Assembly: GCA_947259105.1 (NCBI GenBank)
Contig: CAMYKU010000052.1
Location: 1-42,183 of the forward strand
Length of the DNA: 42,183 nt
Direction of reading: 5' to 3'
Origin: an uncultured Alphaproteobacteria bacterium
GTDB taxonomy: Bacteria > Pseudomonadota > Alphaproteobacteria > UBA8366 > JADFVY01
The notes beneath the pieces were generated by a model. It worked only from the letters and a program-made list of their open reading frames with translations. It did no database searches and was not told the origin of the DNA. The translations under genes were made by a program, and so were the position numbers. Below are positions 17,465 through 25,370 of the stretch, in pieces. Numbering within the stretch: position 1 is the stretch's first letter; every line of letters begins with the position of its first letter.

Positions 17465-17941
17465 TCAGCCGCCGCAGCCGCCGATCGTAACCTTGACTTC
17501 GACGGTCTCGCGATAAACGCTGCCGTCACTCATCTGCGCAACGGCGACCACGTTCTGCGTCTTCATAAGGCGCATGCGCATCGATGCCTTCGCAACCCCG
17601 TTCGCGGGGGTGAAGTGGACCGACGCGACTTCCGCATTCGGATTGCCATCCGCGAAGACATGAACCGACTTCACGTAGTCGCTGGCGGTCATCGGGCTGT
17701 CGACCTCGATACCGATCGGCACCGTGTTGCCGTTTTCCGCGATCTGCGGAAGTTCGAGCGTGATCCGTCCCGACTGCAAGGTGGCGCCGCCAGCCGCTTT
17801 CTTGATCGCCGCATCCACCGCCGCCTTGTCGGCGAGAGCGATGCCGGGAAGCAATCCTGCTCCCGCGGCCGCCGCAGCAGCACCGGTCAGTACCAGCACA
17901 TGCCGGCGAGTCACTTTTGATGGTGAGTCCATACGAGTCAT
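17465..17941 (-). CDS. soxY: SoxY, covalent sulfur carrier
   Basis: SoxY holds the pathway intermediates on a cysteine near its C-terminus. The protein has 158 residues from ATG 17941 and ends in the diagnostic GGCGG arm (C156), its only cysteine. A Tat signal with TRRHVLVLTGAAAAAAGAG covers about residues 10-30, and co-exports SoxZ. The start is supported by GAGGAA nine bases upstream; MDSPSK at 17932 is an alternative. It lies between soxX and soxZ in the usual X-Y-Z-A-B order. Confidence 0.96.
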   Translation of the reverse strand: MTRMDSPSKVTRRHVLVLTGAAAAAAGAGLLPGIALADKAAVDAAIKKAAGGATLQSGRITLELPQIAENGNTVPIGIEVDSPMTASDYVKSVHVFADGNPNAEVASVHFTPANGVAKASMRMRLMKTQNVVAVAQMSDGSVYRETVEVKVTIGGCGG

Positions 17942-18025
17942 TACCTTGTTTCCTCGGTGTCTGTATCCATTAGTTCCGGTATTTCGACGCTGCGCCAAAC
18001 GGCGGAGCGTCCTGGCCTTGCCAAC

Positions 18026-18499
18026 CTACTCCTTGAGCGTCACCAGATAGGCGACGACGTCCTCGACCTCCTCGGCCGACAGCAGGGATTTGCCCTCAAA
18101 ACCCTTGAGCACCCGGTGAAGCCCGTTCGCCTTGTAGAAGGCCGGCATGATGGTATCGGGGTTGGCATACTTTGGGTTGACGATTCGCAGGCGGAGCTCT
18201 CCTGCGTCATAGCGGCTGCCGACACCGGCGAGATCCGGACCGACTGCGCCGTGAAACGGTTGTTCCGGTACCGGCATGGCATGACAAGCAAGGCAGTTTC
18301 CCTTCTTGCGGTCGATTGCGACTTTCCGGCCGTTCTCTGGCGTGCCCGGACGTCCGGTCAGGGATTGCGGGATGCTGTTGCCGTCCTTGACCATGAACTT
18401 AGCGAGTTCCTCGGCCCGCGCGTCGCCAGACGCCAGGGCGAACGCCGCGAGCAGACCGGCAATGCCGAGAATGGGAATCAGGTATCGTCCTGTCCTCAA
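18026..18499 (-). CDS. soxX: SoxX, c-type cytochrome subunit of SoxXA
   Basis: SoxX is the monoheme electron-transfer partner of SoxA. Heme attachment is CLACH (C69, C72, H73) and the probable axial methionine is M118 (DTIMPAFY). I prefer a TTG start at 18499 because GGGAGG sits five bases upstream and the signal peptide (RTGRYLIPILGIAGLLAAFALASGDARA) then begins immediately. An ATG at 18526 adds nine residues but has poor ribosome-binding context. The length of 157 residues is normal. It is the first gene of the soxXYZAB-ccdA run and divergent from soxS. Confidence 0.93.
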   Translation of the reverse strand: MRTGRYLIPILGIAGLLAAFALASGDARAEELAKFMVKDGNSIPQSLTGRPGTPENGRKVAIDRKKGNCLACHAMPVPEQPFHGAVGPDLAGVGSRYDAGELRLRIVNPKYANPDTIMPAFYKANGLHRVLKGFEGKSLLSAEEVEDVVAYLVTLKE

Positions 18500-18617
18500 A
18501 GTTTCCTCCCGTTCGCCCGAAAACATTGTTTCCGGGACCTTAGATTTGTACGTAAGGGGTCAGGCGGAAAACCCTATCACCCCTCATCCCGTCCGTAATT
18601 CTTGATTTTTTTGCAAT

Positions 18618-18657
18618 CATATTCAGAAAACATAATTTATCAAGTTAGAATGTGAGT
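18618..18657. promoter_or_regulatory. Candidate operator region between soxX and soxS
   Basis: The shared promoter region of the divergent sox transcripts has an AT-rich island with CATATTCA (18618-18625), then CATAAT (18631-18636) and GAATGTG (18649-18655). CATATTC and GAATGTG also form an imperfect inverted pair. It resembles the 12838-12857 site. The ArsR-type SoxR encoded nearby is the obvious candidate binder; this is inferred. Confidence 0.42.
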
Positions 18658-18738
18658 GTTATAGTAATGACCTGTTGTACGCCGTTTCTGCAGGCGCTGT
18701 CGAATATCACGTTGGGCAAAAACCGAGTAGGGCGGGAG

Positions 18739-19170
18739 ATGATCGCTAAGACGGCGCGGTACTTTTGGATGCTGGCAAGTGTAGGTTTGCTGTGGGGGCC
18801 GCCCGCCGCCGCGGCGGAACTCGTGCTTTTCGAGGCGGCGGACTGCGTGTGGTGTGAGGCCTGGAACACGGAGATCGGAGAGATTTACCCCAAGGCCGCG
18901 GAGGCGCAGATCGCGCGGCTGCGCCGGGTCGATATCCACGATGAGCGGTCGGCCGACCTCGCCGCCGTACGGGGCATCGTCTACACGCCGACATTCGTTC
19001 TGATGGAGGGCGGCAAAGAGGTCGGACGCATCACCGGATATGCGGGTGAGGCGTTTTTCTGGGGTTTGCTGGGGATCGAGTTGAAGAAACTGGACGGCGC
19101 GGCGACGGCCGTCACCCGGTTGTCAGGGCCGCGCGACCCGTCCACTCACGAGCAAGGAGAAGGAAATTGA
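18739..19170 (+). CDS. soxS: SoxS-like periplasmic thioredoxin-fold protein
   Basis: This small exported thioredoxin-like protein (143 residues from ATG 18739) has a signal peptide ending PPAAAA and the redox motif CVWC (C36, C39) in FEAADCVWCEAW. A cis-proline-type TPTFVLMEGGKEVGRITGY block follows near residue 85. SoxS family members reactivate SoxYZ by reducing the carrier cysteine. AGGG is six bases upstream of the start. GTG 18652 also opens the frame but gives a poor signal. Its stop overlaps the TTG start of the next gene. Confidence 0.85.
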   Translation: MIAKTARYFWMLASVGLLWGPPAAAAELVLFEAADCVWCEAWNTEIGEIYPKAAEAQIARLRRVDIHDERSADLAAVRGIVYTPTFVLMEGGKEVGRITGYAGEAFFWGLLGIELKKLDGAATAVTRLSGPRDPSTHEQGEGN

Positions 19171-19667
19171 GAAAACTGGCGCTTGCCGCTGTAGTAATCC
19201 TTGCGGCCTCGGGGCAGGCGGCCGTGGCGCAGGACGAGGCCCTGGTTACGCTGAAGGTGATGACGCCGGAGGCCGCCCTGACCCTTGCGCAGGCTGCGCT
19301 GAAGGACTGCCGGAACAGGGGATATCAGGTCGCCGTCGCGGTCGTGGACCGGTTCGGCAATCTCCAGGTCTTGCTGCGCGACCGGTTCGCCGGGCCGCAT
19401 ACGCCCGAAACCGCCCGCCGGAAAGCGTGGACCGCGGTCAGCTTCCGCACCGACACGTTGAGCATGGCCGAGTTGACGGAGGCCGGCAAGGAAGCCTCGG
19501 GCGTGCGGTTCGTCGATCAGGCGCTGATGATCGGGGGCGGCGTCGTTGTGCAAGCCGCCGGCTCCATCGTCGGCGGCGTCGGGGTTTCGGGCGCGCCGGG
19601 CGGCGCAGCCGACGATGCGTGCGCACGGGTCGGCATCGCGGCAATACAGGAGGATCTGGAATTCTGA
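19167..19667 (+). CDS. GlcG/HbpS-family heme-binding-like protein
   Basis: This 166-residue exported protein has a signal peptide ending QAAVA near residue 21. It belongs to the GlcG/HbpS (DUF336) fold: the ALTLAQAALKDCRNRGYQVAVAVVD block is followed by GPHTPETARRKAWTAVSFR, GGGVVVQAAGSIVGGVGVSGAPGG and a final DDACARVGIAAI. Some members bind heme or corrinoids; many are uncharacterised. The start is TTG at 19167, inside the soxS stop (TTGA overlap), with AAGGAG seven bases upstream. The tight coupling to soxS points to a Sox accessory role. Confidence 0.82.
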   Translation: MRKLALAAVVILAASGQAAVAQDEALVTLKVMTPEAALTLAQAALKDCRNRGYQVAVAVVDRFGNLQVLLRDRFAGPHTPETARRKAWTAVSFRTDTLSMAELTEAGKEASGVRFVDQALMIGGGVVVQAAGSIVGGVGVSGAPGGAADDACARVGIAAIQEDLEF

Positions 19668-19685
19668 GTTTGCGGACAGGCCGCA

Positions 19686-19727
19686 TTCGTGCCATTAACG
19701 GAATATATGCGAGTTTCGTGATATAAT
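19686..19727 (+). promoter_or_regulatory. Candidate soxR promoter and operator
   Basis: A consensus -10 TATAAT (19722-19727) lies 178 bp before soxR. Just upstream is an inverted pair ATTC-N12-GAAT (19685-19704) running into an AT-rich ATATATGC. No convincing -35 was found. It may serve autoregulation of soxR; inferred. Confidence 0.35.
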
Positions 19728-19904
19728 TTGATGAGATCCGACGACGAAAGCACGACGGGTGCCGGGACCGGGTAATTGAACGTGGCGGGCGGCGCGAACG
19801 GATCGAAGAATCGTGGTAAGTGGCCCGGTGGCCGGAACCGGAACCAGATTCTAGGACAATCATGAGCCGACGGGCGTCGGTCCGGATAACGAAGGAACAC
19901 CCTC

Positions 19905-20309
19905 ATGGATACTGGCGAGATGAAACGCGAGGGGCAGGTGAACGCATACTCAGTAAGGGAAAAGAAGGATTTCGGGGCCTTGTGGGAAAACACCCGCGGC
20001 GTGAATATCCTGCTGCGCGCAATGGCGAACGAGAACAGGCTGATGATTCTCTGCCTGCTGGCCGAGGGCGAACGGTCCGTCGGCGAGATCGAAACGATGA
20101 CCGGCGCGCGCCAGCCCACTGTCTCCCAGCAGCTTGCAAGGCTGCGCGCGGACGGGCTGGTCGAGTCGCGGCGGGACGGCAAGACGATCTATTATTCGCT
20201 GATATCCCGGCGCACACGCCGGGTGCTGGCGCTGCTCGACGATCTCTGCGTCGAGCAAGCCGATGAGCCGGCGGCGGGTGCCGGCAAGGGATCGGCCCGA
20301 CACGGCTGA
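19905..20309 (+). CDS. soxR: ArsR-family persulfide-responsive regulator SoxR
   Basis: This 134-residue winged-helix regulator is of the ArsR type. The HTH is ARQPTVSQQLARLRADGLVESRRDGKTIYYSL (about residues 68-99). Two cysteines, C50 (LMILCLLAEGE) and C115 (LDDLCVEQ), occupy the positions of the dithiol sensor in BigR/SqrR/SoxR repressors, which form a di- or tetrasulfide with reactive sulfur and release DNA. This is a different family from the MerR-type SoxR of E. coli. It has GAAGGA eight bases before ATG 19905 and probably represses the flanking sox operons. Confidence 0.9.
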   Translation: MDTGEMKREGQVNAYSVREKKDFGALWENTRGVNILLRAMANENRLMILCLLAEGERSVGEIETMTGARQPTVSQQLARLRADGLVESRRDGKTIYYSLISRRTRRVLALLDDLCVEQADEPAAGAGKGSARHG

Positions 20310-20346
20310 CTTGTGGCAGGGCAGCGGCGTGCGATCCCGTCCGGAT

Positions 20347-20919
20347 TCAGTTCGCGGCCTGCCGTCCCGGAGGCAGGATGAATCCCGAAACCGGATAGTC
20401 GTGCTTGCCGAACACGCTGCCCGGCGTGTACCAGACGCGCACCGCCGACCAGTCGTTGTTCCGCGAGACATCCCGGATCGGCGTGTTGATGTGGATCCGG
20501 CCCTTGTTGAGCCAGTTCGCGTGGCGCGCGATGATTTCGCGGTCGTTGACGATTTCCGTGACCACGGCGAGATGCCCATAGCGGTTGCGCCTCGTCTTGC
20601 TGAAGACCACCACCGAGCCGACGACGGGCCGTGACGACCGCTGATACGTGCCGGCTGCCTGTTTCCACCAGGTCCAGGCATCGCCGCGGATCGGAATTCC
20701 GGACTGCTGCCGGGCATAGGGCACGCATTGCAGCCGGCGCGCGGGCGTGACGATGCGCGGGCCTGCGATCGTCGCGGTTGGTGTTGCGTGTGGCTTCGCC
20801 GTAACGGGCGGCGGCGGCTGGCGGACGTTGGCGGCAGCGATGCGCTCGCTGCTCGATGGGCCGCAGCCCGCAAGGACGATCATCGCGATAACGATGGCAG
20901 GGACAGTGGTTCGGTTCAT
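20347..20919 (-). CDS. CHAP-domain lipoprotein
   Basis: This 190-residue exported protein has lipobox VLAGC (C19) and a CHAP-type NlpC/P60-like amidase domain. The Cys-containing QCVPYARQQSGI block is near residue 63, PVVGSVVVFSKT near 98, and the catalytic-type His is in GHLAVVTEI near 114. The usual role is peptidoglycan amide cleavage. ATG 20919 is chosen because AAGGAG lies six bases upstream and the lipobox follows directly. The stop lies 37 bp from soxR, on the opposite strand. Confidence 0.85.
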   Translation of the reverse strand: MNRTTVPAIVIAMIVLAGCGPSSSERIAAANVRQPPPPVTAKPHATPTATIAGPRIVTPARRLQCVPYARQQSGIPIRGDAWTWWKQAAGTYQRSSRPVVGSVVVFSKTRRNRYGHLAVVTEIVNDREIIARHANWLNKGRIHINTPIRDVSRNNDWSAVRVWYTPGSVFGKHDYPVSGFILPPGRQAAN

Positions 20920-21048
20920 TCCGCACTCCTTGGTCCCCCGGTTTACGCTTCCCCCGGTGACGGATTCAAGGGTAATCGGCGTCTGTAAACAAGAGGTTAA
21001 GGTCGCCCACTGCCGCCGGCGGACCTGTCCCCACATTCCTGTTGCCCC

Positions 21049-22116
21049 TCAGGCAGCCTGGATCCGGGTCCAGGCATCATCATACAGCCGCTGCGCGTCG
21101 CCGATCTCGATCAGCGAATCGCACTTGGCGACGACGGCGTCCGGCGGATAGATCGCCGGGTTTTCGAGATCGGCCTTCTGGATCAGCTTGCGGGCCGGCT
21201 TGTTGCTGGTCGCATAGTGGATCGTGTCGGCGATCTCGGCATTGACCACCGGATCGTGCAGGTGGTCGATGAAAGCATAGGCGTTGTCGAGGTTCGGCGC
21301 GCCCTTGGGAATGCAGACGCCGTCGATCCACACCAGGCTGCCCTCGTCCGGCAGCACGTAGGACAGTTCGCTATCCTCGGCCATGACCTTCAGGATATCG
21401 CCGTTCCATTCCATCGCCATGTCGACGTCGCCGGAGACCAGCATGTCCTGCCCGCTGTCCGGGGCGAACGCCTTGATGTGTTTCTTCTGCCGGATCAGCA
21501 ACTCGCGCGCGGCGGCGATATGCGCGGGGTCCGTGCTGTTCATCGGGTGGCCCATATAGAGCAGGGTGATGCCCATGACGATCCGCGAATCGGCCATCAG
21601 CGCGATGCGCCCCGAATGGGCGGCGTCGTCGAGCAGCGTCTTCCAGCTGCGCAGGCCGTCGACCTTCGTGGTCCGGTAGCCGACGCCGACGGTGCCCCAG
21701 AAGTACGGCACGTTGTGCTTGCAGTCGGGGTCGAAGCCCGGATTCCGGAAGTTTTCGTCGATGTTCCCCCAGTTGGACAGCCGCCCCTTGTCGACCGGCA
21801 GCAGCATCCCGGACTTGATCATCGTCTCGATCATGTAGTCGCTGGGGAAGATCAGGTCGTAGCCCGGGTTTCCGGTCTTGAACTTGGCGAACATGTCGTC
21901 GAGATTGGCGTAGAGATCGTACTTCACCTCGACGCCGGTCTTCTTCGCGAAGGTGTCGAGCGTCGTCTCGCCGATATAGGTGTCCCAGTTGTAGACGTTG
22001 ATCTGCTTGCCGGCCGCGCGGGCACGGCTCCCGAAGCTGACCGCCATGGCGGCCGCGCCCGAGGCCTTGAGGAAATTGCGGCGGCTGTACAGCCAGTCCG
22101 TTGCCGCTGGTTTCAT
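21049..22116 (-). CDS. Spermidine/putrescine-type ABC substrate-binding protein (PotD/PotF family), orphan
   Basis: This 355-residue periplasmic binding protein has a Tat signal (YSRRNFLKASGAAAMAVSFG). The family pattern is clear: INVYNWDTYIGETTLDTFAKKTGVEVKYDLYAN, then DLIFPSDYMIETMIKSGMLLP, and DMAMEWNGDI. PotD/PotF proteins deliver polyamines. No permease or ATPase gene is adjacent, so it must use components encoded elsewhere. ATG 22116 has GGGAGA about 8 bases upstream; the open frame beyond is divergent-gene shadow. It is divergent from folB. Confidence 0.9.
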   Translation of the reverse strand: MKPAATDWLYSRRNFLKASGAAAMAVSFGSRARAAGKQINVYNWDTYIGETTLDTFAKKTGVEVKYDLYANLDDMFAKFKTGNPGYDLIFPSDYMIETMIKSGMLLPVDKGRLSNWGNIDENFRNPGFDPDCKHNVPYFWGTVGVGYRTTKVDGLRSWKTLLDDAAHSGRIALMADSRIVMGITLLYMGHPMNSTDPAHIAAARELLIRQKKHIKAFAPDSGQDMLVSGDVDMAMEWNGDILKVMAEDSELSYVLPDEGSLVWIDGVCIPKGAPNLDNAYAFIDHLHDPVVNAEIADTIHYATSNKPARKLIQKADLENPAIYPPDAVVAKCDSLIEIGDAQRLYDDAWTRIQAA

Positions 22117-22307
22117 GATATGATCTCCCTGTTCGTGTCCTGGGTTGGCACGGCGCCGATTATGCCCGATGCCGGAAGCGCCGCAAAGCCGCGCGCATCG
22201 CCCGGCCGGCGCCGTTTGTCCGCTGCGACGCTGTGGCCATTGCCGCCGCGGTCCGCTTGCGGCATATTCGGGCCGCATCGGGTTGTCGACGAATCAAAGG
22301 CAAGGGA

Positions 22308-22724
22308 ATGACGTTCAATCGTGCCCCCGTGGCATCGCTGCCGGTTTCCCCGGCGCCGGAAAAAAGTGCGGGCCGCTACCGGATCCGGATCACCGATCTG
22401 GTGCTGCCCGCAAGCATCGGCATCTACGACCGTGAACGGCAGGCACCGCAGCGCGTGCGGATCAATGTCGAGCTCGAGGTCGCCGAACACGGCCGGCCGC
22501 TCGGCGACGACATCGCCAATGTCCTGTCCTACGAGGACATCGTGAGCGGCATAAGGGCGATCATCGGCCGCGGCCACATCAACCTCGTCGAGACGCTGGC
22601 CGATGAGATCGCGGCAATGTGCCTCGACGACGACCGCGTCGCGCTGGCCCGCATCGGGGTCGACAAGCTGGACGTCGAGCCGGACGCCGCCGCCGTCGGC
22701 ATCGAGATCGAGCGGTCCCGCTAG
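22308..22724 (+). CDS. folB: Dihydroneopterin aldolase
   Basis: FolB converts 7,8-dihydroneopterin to 6-hydroxymethyl-dihydropterin in folate synthesis. The 138-residue protein has RIRITDLVLPASIGIYDRERQAPQRVRINVELEV (about residues 25-58), LSYEDIV near 75, LVETLADEIA near 95 and a variant GVDKLDVEPDAAAVGIEIER end. The latter holds the expected lysine but departs from the usual KP context. ATG 22308 has AAGGCAAGGG upstream. The neighbours (paaI, paaK) are unrelated to folate, so it is not in a folate operon. Confidence 0.86.
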   Translation: MTFNRAPVASLPVSPAPEKSAGRYRIRITDLVLPASIGIYDRERQAPQRVRINVELEVAEHGRPLGDDIANVLSYEDIVSGIRAIIGRGHINLVETLADEIAAMCLDDDRVALARIGVDKLDVEPDAAAVGIEIERSR

Positions 22725-22757
22725 CCGCGGGCCCGGACGAGGGAAGGAAACAGACCA

Positions 22758-23216
22758 ATGGCGGACGATGCGGACCGCCGCCAGCGCTTCGCCGAAGCCG
22801 TGGCCGAGGCCATGTACGCGCGGGACAATGCAGCGCAATCCTGGGGCGTCCGCATCGCCGAGGTCCGCCCGCACTATGCCGTTGCCCGCATGACCGTGCG
22901 CGACGACATGCTGAACAGCCACGGCGTCTGCCACGGCGCGATCCTGTTCGCGCTGGCGGATACCGCCTTCGCCTATGCCAGCAACAGCGAGAACCGGGCG
23001 ACCCTGGCCAATTCCTGCACCATCACCTTCACTGAGGCGGTGCGGGCGGGCGCGGCGCTGACCGCCGTCGCCGAGAAGCGCGCCCGCGGCCGCCGGACCG
23101 GCGTCTACGACGTCACCGTGACCAACGATGCGGGCGCGGTGGTCGCCCTGTTCCGCGGCAACTCCTACGAGGTGCGAGGCGAGTCGGCGCCGGCGCTGGG
23201 TACCGCCGGGGACTGA
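22758..23216 (+). CDS. paaI: PaaI-family hotdog thioesterase
   Basis: This 152-residue hotdog-fold acyl-CoA thioesterase carries the signature NSHGVCHGAILFALADTAF (about residues 53-71), in which PaaI has its catalytic aspartate (LADTAF). In phenylacetate catabolism PaaI hydrolyses hydroxylated phenylacetyl-CoA dead-end products and frees CoA. It is 96 bp upstream of paaK, supporting that assignment. The remaining paa ring-epoxidation genes are not in the window. AAGGAAA precedes ATG 22758. Confidence 0.85.
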   Translation: MADDADRRQRFAEAVAEAMYARDNAAQSWGVRIAEVRPHYAVARMTVRDDMLNSHGVCHGAILFALADTAFAYASNSENRATLANSCTITFTEAVRAGAALTAVAEKRARGRRTGVYDVTVTNDAGAVVALFRGNSYEVRGESAPALGTAGD

Positions 23217-23278
23217 CCCCGGCTGCGACGAGCCGCGCGTTGCGGCGCGCACGGCTTCATGCTTGAATGGCCATAACC

Positions 23279-23300
23279 ACAATAACAGTACGATTATTGT
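23279..23300. promoter_or_regulatory. Palindromic operator candidate upstream of paaK
   Basis: ACAATAA (23279-23285) and TTATTGT (23294-23300) are perfect 7-bp arms separated by 8 bp. The site ends 12 bp before the paaK start. The AT-rich symmetric site contrasts with the GC-rich surroundings and is well placed for a dimeric repressor. Overlap with the ribosome-binding region favours repression. Confidence 0.5.
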
Positions 23301-23312
23301 CCGGGGGACATC

Positions 23313-24635
23313 ATGACCAGCATGGCGCAGCCGCTTGACCGGCGCGACGACCTCGATCCCATTGAAATCGCCAGCCGTGACGAGATCGCGGCGCTGCAGC
23401 TCACACGGCTGCGGTGGTCGCTGGACCACGCATACAGGAATGTGCCGCACTACAAGACAGCCTTCGATGCCGCCGGCGTGCATCCCGACGATTTGCGGGA
23501 CCACTGCGACCTCGCGAAGTTCCCGTTCACGGCCAAAAGCGACCTGCGCGCCAACTATCCGTTCGGTATGTTCGCGGTGCCGCGGAATGAGGTGGTGCGG
23601 GTCCACGCCTCGAGCGGCACCACCGGCAAGCCGACCGTCGTCGGGTATACGCAGAACGACGTCGACATGTGGGCCGACCTCATGGCGCGCTCGATCCGCG
23701 CCGCCGGGGGCCGCGCCGGCGATATCGTTCACGTCTCCTACGGCTACGGGCTGTTCACCGGCGGGCTCGGCGCCCATTACGGGGCCGAGAAGCTGGGCTG
23801 CACGGTGATCCCGGTGTCCGGCGGCATGACCGAGCGCCAGGTCCAGCTGATCGAGGATTTCGGCGCCGAGATCATCATGGTGACGCCGTCCTACATGCTG
23901 GCGATCGCCGACGAGTACAAGCGCCAGGGGCTGGACCCGCGCAAGTCACCCCTGCGCGTCGGCATGCACGGTGCCGAGCCGTGGACCCCGGCGATGCGCC
24001 AGGAGATCGAGCAGACCTTCGACATGGACGCGCTCGACCTCTACGGCCTCTCGGAGGTGATCGGCCCGGGCGTCGCCTGCGAGTGCGTCGAGACCAAGGA
24101 CGGGCTGCATCTGTGGGAGGACCACTTCTACCCCGAGGTGGTGGACCCCGAGACCGGCGACGTACTGCCCGACGGCGAAGTCGGCGAGCTGGTCTTCACC
24201 TCGCTGACCAAGGAGGCGTTCCCGATCGTGCGCTACCGCACCCGCGACCTGACCCGCCTGTTGCCCGGCACGGCGCGCAGCATGCGGCGCATGGAGAAGG
24301 TCACCGGGCGCTCCGACGACATGATGATCGTGCGCGGCGTCAACGTTTTCCCCTCGCAGATCGAGGAGCAGATCTTCAAGGACGAGCGCCTGTCGCCGCA
24401 TTACCTGCTGGAGCTGTCGAGCAAGGGACGGCTGGACGCGCTGACCGTGGTGGTCGAGCCGCGCCCCGGCCGCCCGCTGGACGGCGACGCGTCGGACGAT
24501 GCGTCGGCCCGGCTGGCCGAGCATGTCAAGGCCGCCGCCGGCGTGCATGTCGACGTGCGGCTGGTGCCCGTCGGCGGCATCGAACGCTCGATGGGCAAGG
24601 CGAAGCGGATCGTGGATCTGCGCGACCGGGGGTAG
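23313..24635 (+). CDS. paaK: Phenylacetate-CoA ligase
   Basis: This 440-residue adenylate-forming enzyme activates phenylacetate (or a related arylacetate) to its CoA thioester with ATP. Motifs seen are the P-loop-like SSGTTGKPTVVGYT near residue 104, YGYGLFTGGLGAHYG near 143, DLYGLSEVIGPGVACE near 238 and the C-terminal hinge/lysine region GRSDDMMIVRGVNVFPSQIE near 330 with SMGKAKRIVDLR at the end. The length and motif order match PaaK. GGGGGACATC precedes ATG 23313. The upstream palindrome suggests inducible control. Confidence 0.94.
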   Translation: MTSMAQPLDRRDDLDPIEIASRDEIAALQLTRLRWSLDHAYRNVPHYKTAFDAAGVHPDDLRDHCDLAKFPFTAKSDLRANYPFGMFAVPRNEVVRVHASSGTTGKPTVVGYTQNDVDMWADLMARSIRAAGGRAGDIVHVSYGYGLFTGGLGAHYGAEKLGCTVIPVSGGMTERQVQLIEDFGAEIIMVTPSYMLAIADEYKRQGLDPRKSPLRVGMHGAEPWTPAMRQEIEQTFDMDALDLYGLSEVIGPGVACECVETKDGLHLWEDHFYPEVVDPETGDVLPDGEVGELVFTSLTKEAFPIVRYRTRDLTRLLPGTARSMRRMEKVTGRSDDMMIVRGVNVFPSQIEEQIFKDERLSPHYLLELSSKGRLDALTVVVEPRPGRPLDGDASDDASARLAEHVKAAAGVHVDVRLVPVGGIERSMGKAKRIVDLRDRG

Positions 24636-24665
24636 GGGCGGGCGCGGAACACCCCACTTGGTTGG

Positions 24666-24701
24666 AACAACCCCATGCAAAGGCGTTTTCTGCGGGTTTC
24701 A
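24666..24701. repeat. 36-bp dispersed repeat, copy 1
   Basis: This 36-bp sequence is identical to 28820-28855; its core is CATGCAAAGGCGTTTTCTGC and its ends (AACCCC and GGGTTT) can pair weakly. It lies in the 219-bp gap downstream of paaK. Both copies are on the same strand and in noncoding gaps. Confidence 0.8.
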
Positions 24702-24854
24702 GGCTGACGGGCTGGCGCCAGCATCGCGGATTTGACGCCAAGTCATTGGGCGGCCGCACCACGGCGAGCATTCGCGTGAAGTGCCCGGCGAAATCCGCTA
24801 TACGGGGGAGCGGGGCGCCGCCGGCGCGGTCACGGATGCGGGAGCGGGATTGAC

Positions 24855-25334
24855 ATGGCGAAGACGATCGCGGCGCGGGCGCTGACCACAGGCGCGCTGG
24901 ACGGGCTGGGGCAGGTGCTGATGGCGGACGGCCGGCCGGGCCAGCGCGACGAATACGCCGCGACCACCGATAATCTGCGGCCGCAGGCGAAGCTCAACGT
25001 CACCTTCATGCGGGTCGATCCGAAGCCGCCGCTGATCGGCGCGGTCGAGCGGCACAGGCACTCGATGCAGCTGTTCGTGCCGATGAACGGCGCCCGCTAC
25101 CTGGCGGCGGTGTGTCCGCCGAAACCCGATGGCGGGCCCGACCTGGAGAAGCTGGCGGTCTACGTCGCCGATGGCGGGCAGGCGGTGAACTACAATGCCG
25201 GCACCTGGCACGCGCCGCTGACCGTGCTGGACCGGCCGGGTGAATTCACCATGCTGCGCCACGACGACGGCGGCCCGGAAGACACCGAACTCGTCAAGCT
25301 GGAGGAGCCGATCGCGGTGAAGGTGGCGGAGTAG
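24855..25334 (+). CDS. allA: Ureidoglycolate lyase family protein
   Basis: This 159-residue cupin-fold protein matches the AllA family, which cleaves ureidoglycolate to glyoxylate and urea in purine/allantoin breakdown. Recognisable are ERHRHSMQLFVPMNG near residue 62, the CPPKPDGGPDLEKLAVYVADG stretch and the NYNAGTWHAPLTVL block near 116, which carries a metal-type histidine. No other allantoin-degradation gene is in the window. GGAG lies about 10 bases upstream of the start. The stop converges on the transglutaminase gene; a GGCGCC-N8-GGCGCC hairpin (25351-25370) lies between the stops. Confidence 0.82.
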   Translation: MAKTIAARALTTGALDGLGQVLMADGRPGQRDEYAATTDNLRPQAKLNVTFMRVDPKPPLIGAVERHRHSMQLFVPMNGARYLAAVCPPKPDGGPDLEKLAVYVADGGQAVNYNAGTWHAPLTVLDRPGEFTMLRHDDGGPEDTELVKLEEPIAVKVAE

Positions 25335-25370
25335 GGGGAGGGGGGCGGCGGGCGCCTGCGCGACGGCGCC

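Noticed and set aside
18602..18657. Sigma-70 -35/-10 pairs for soxX and soxS
   Set aside because: TTGATT and CATAAT-like hexamers are present but none has a 16-18 bp spacing with a good partner, so exact promoters were not assigned.
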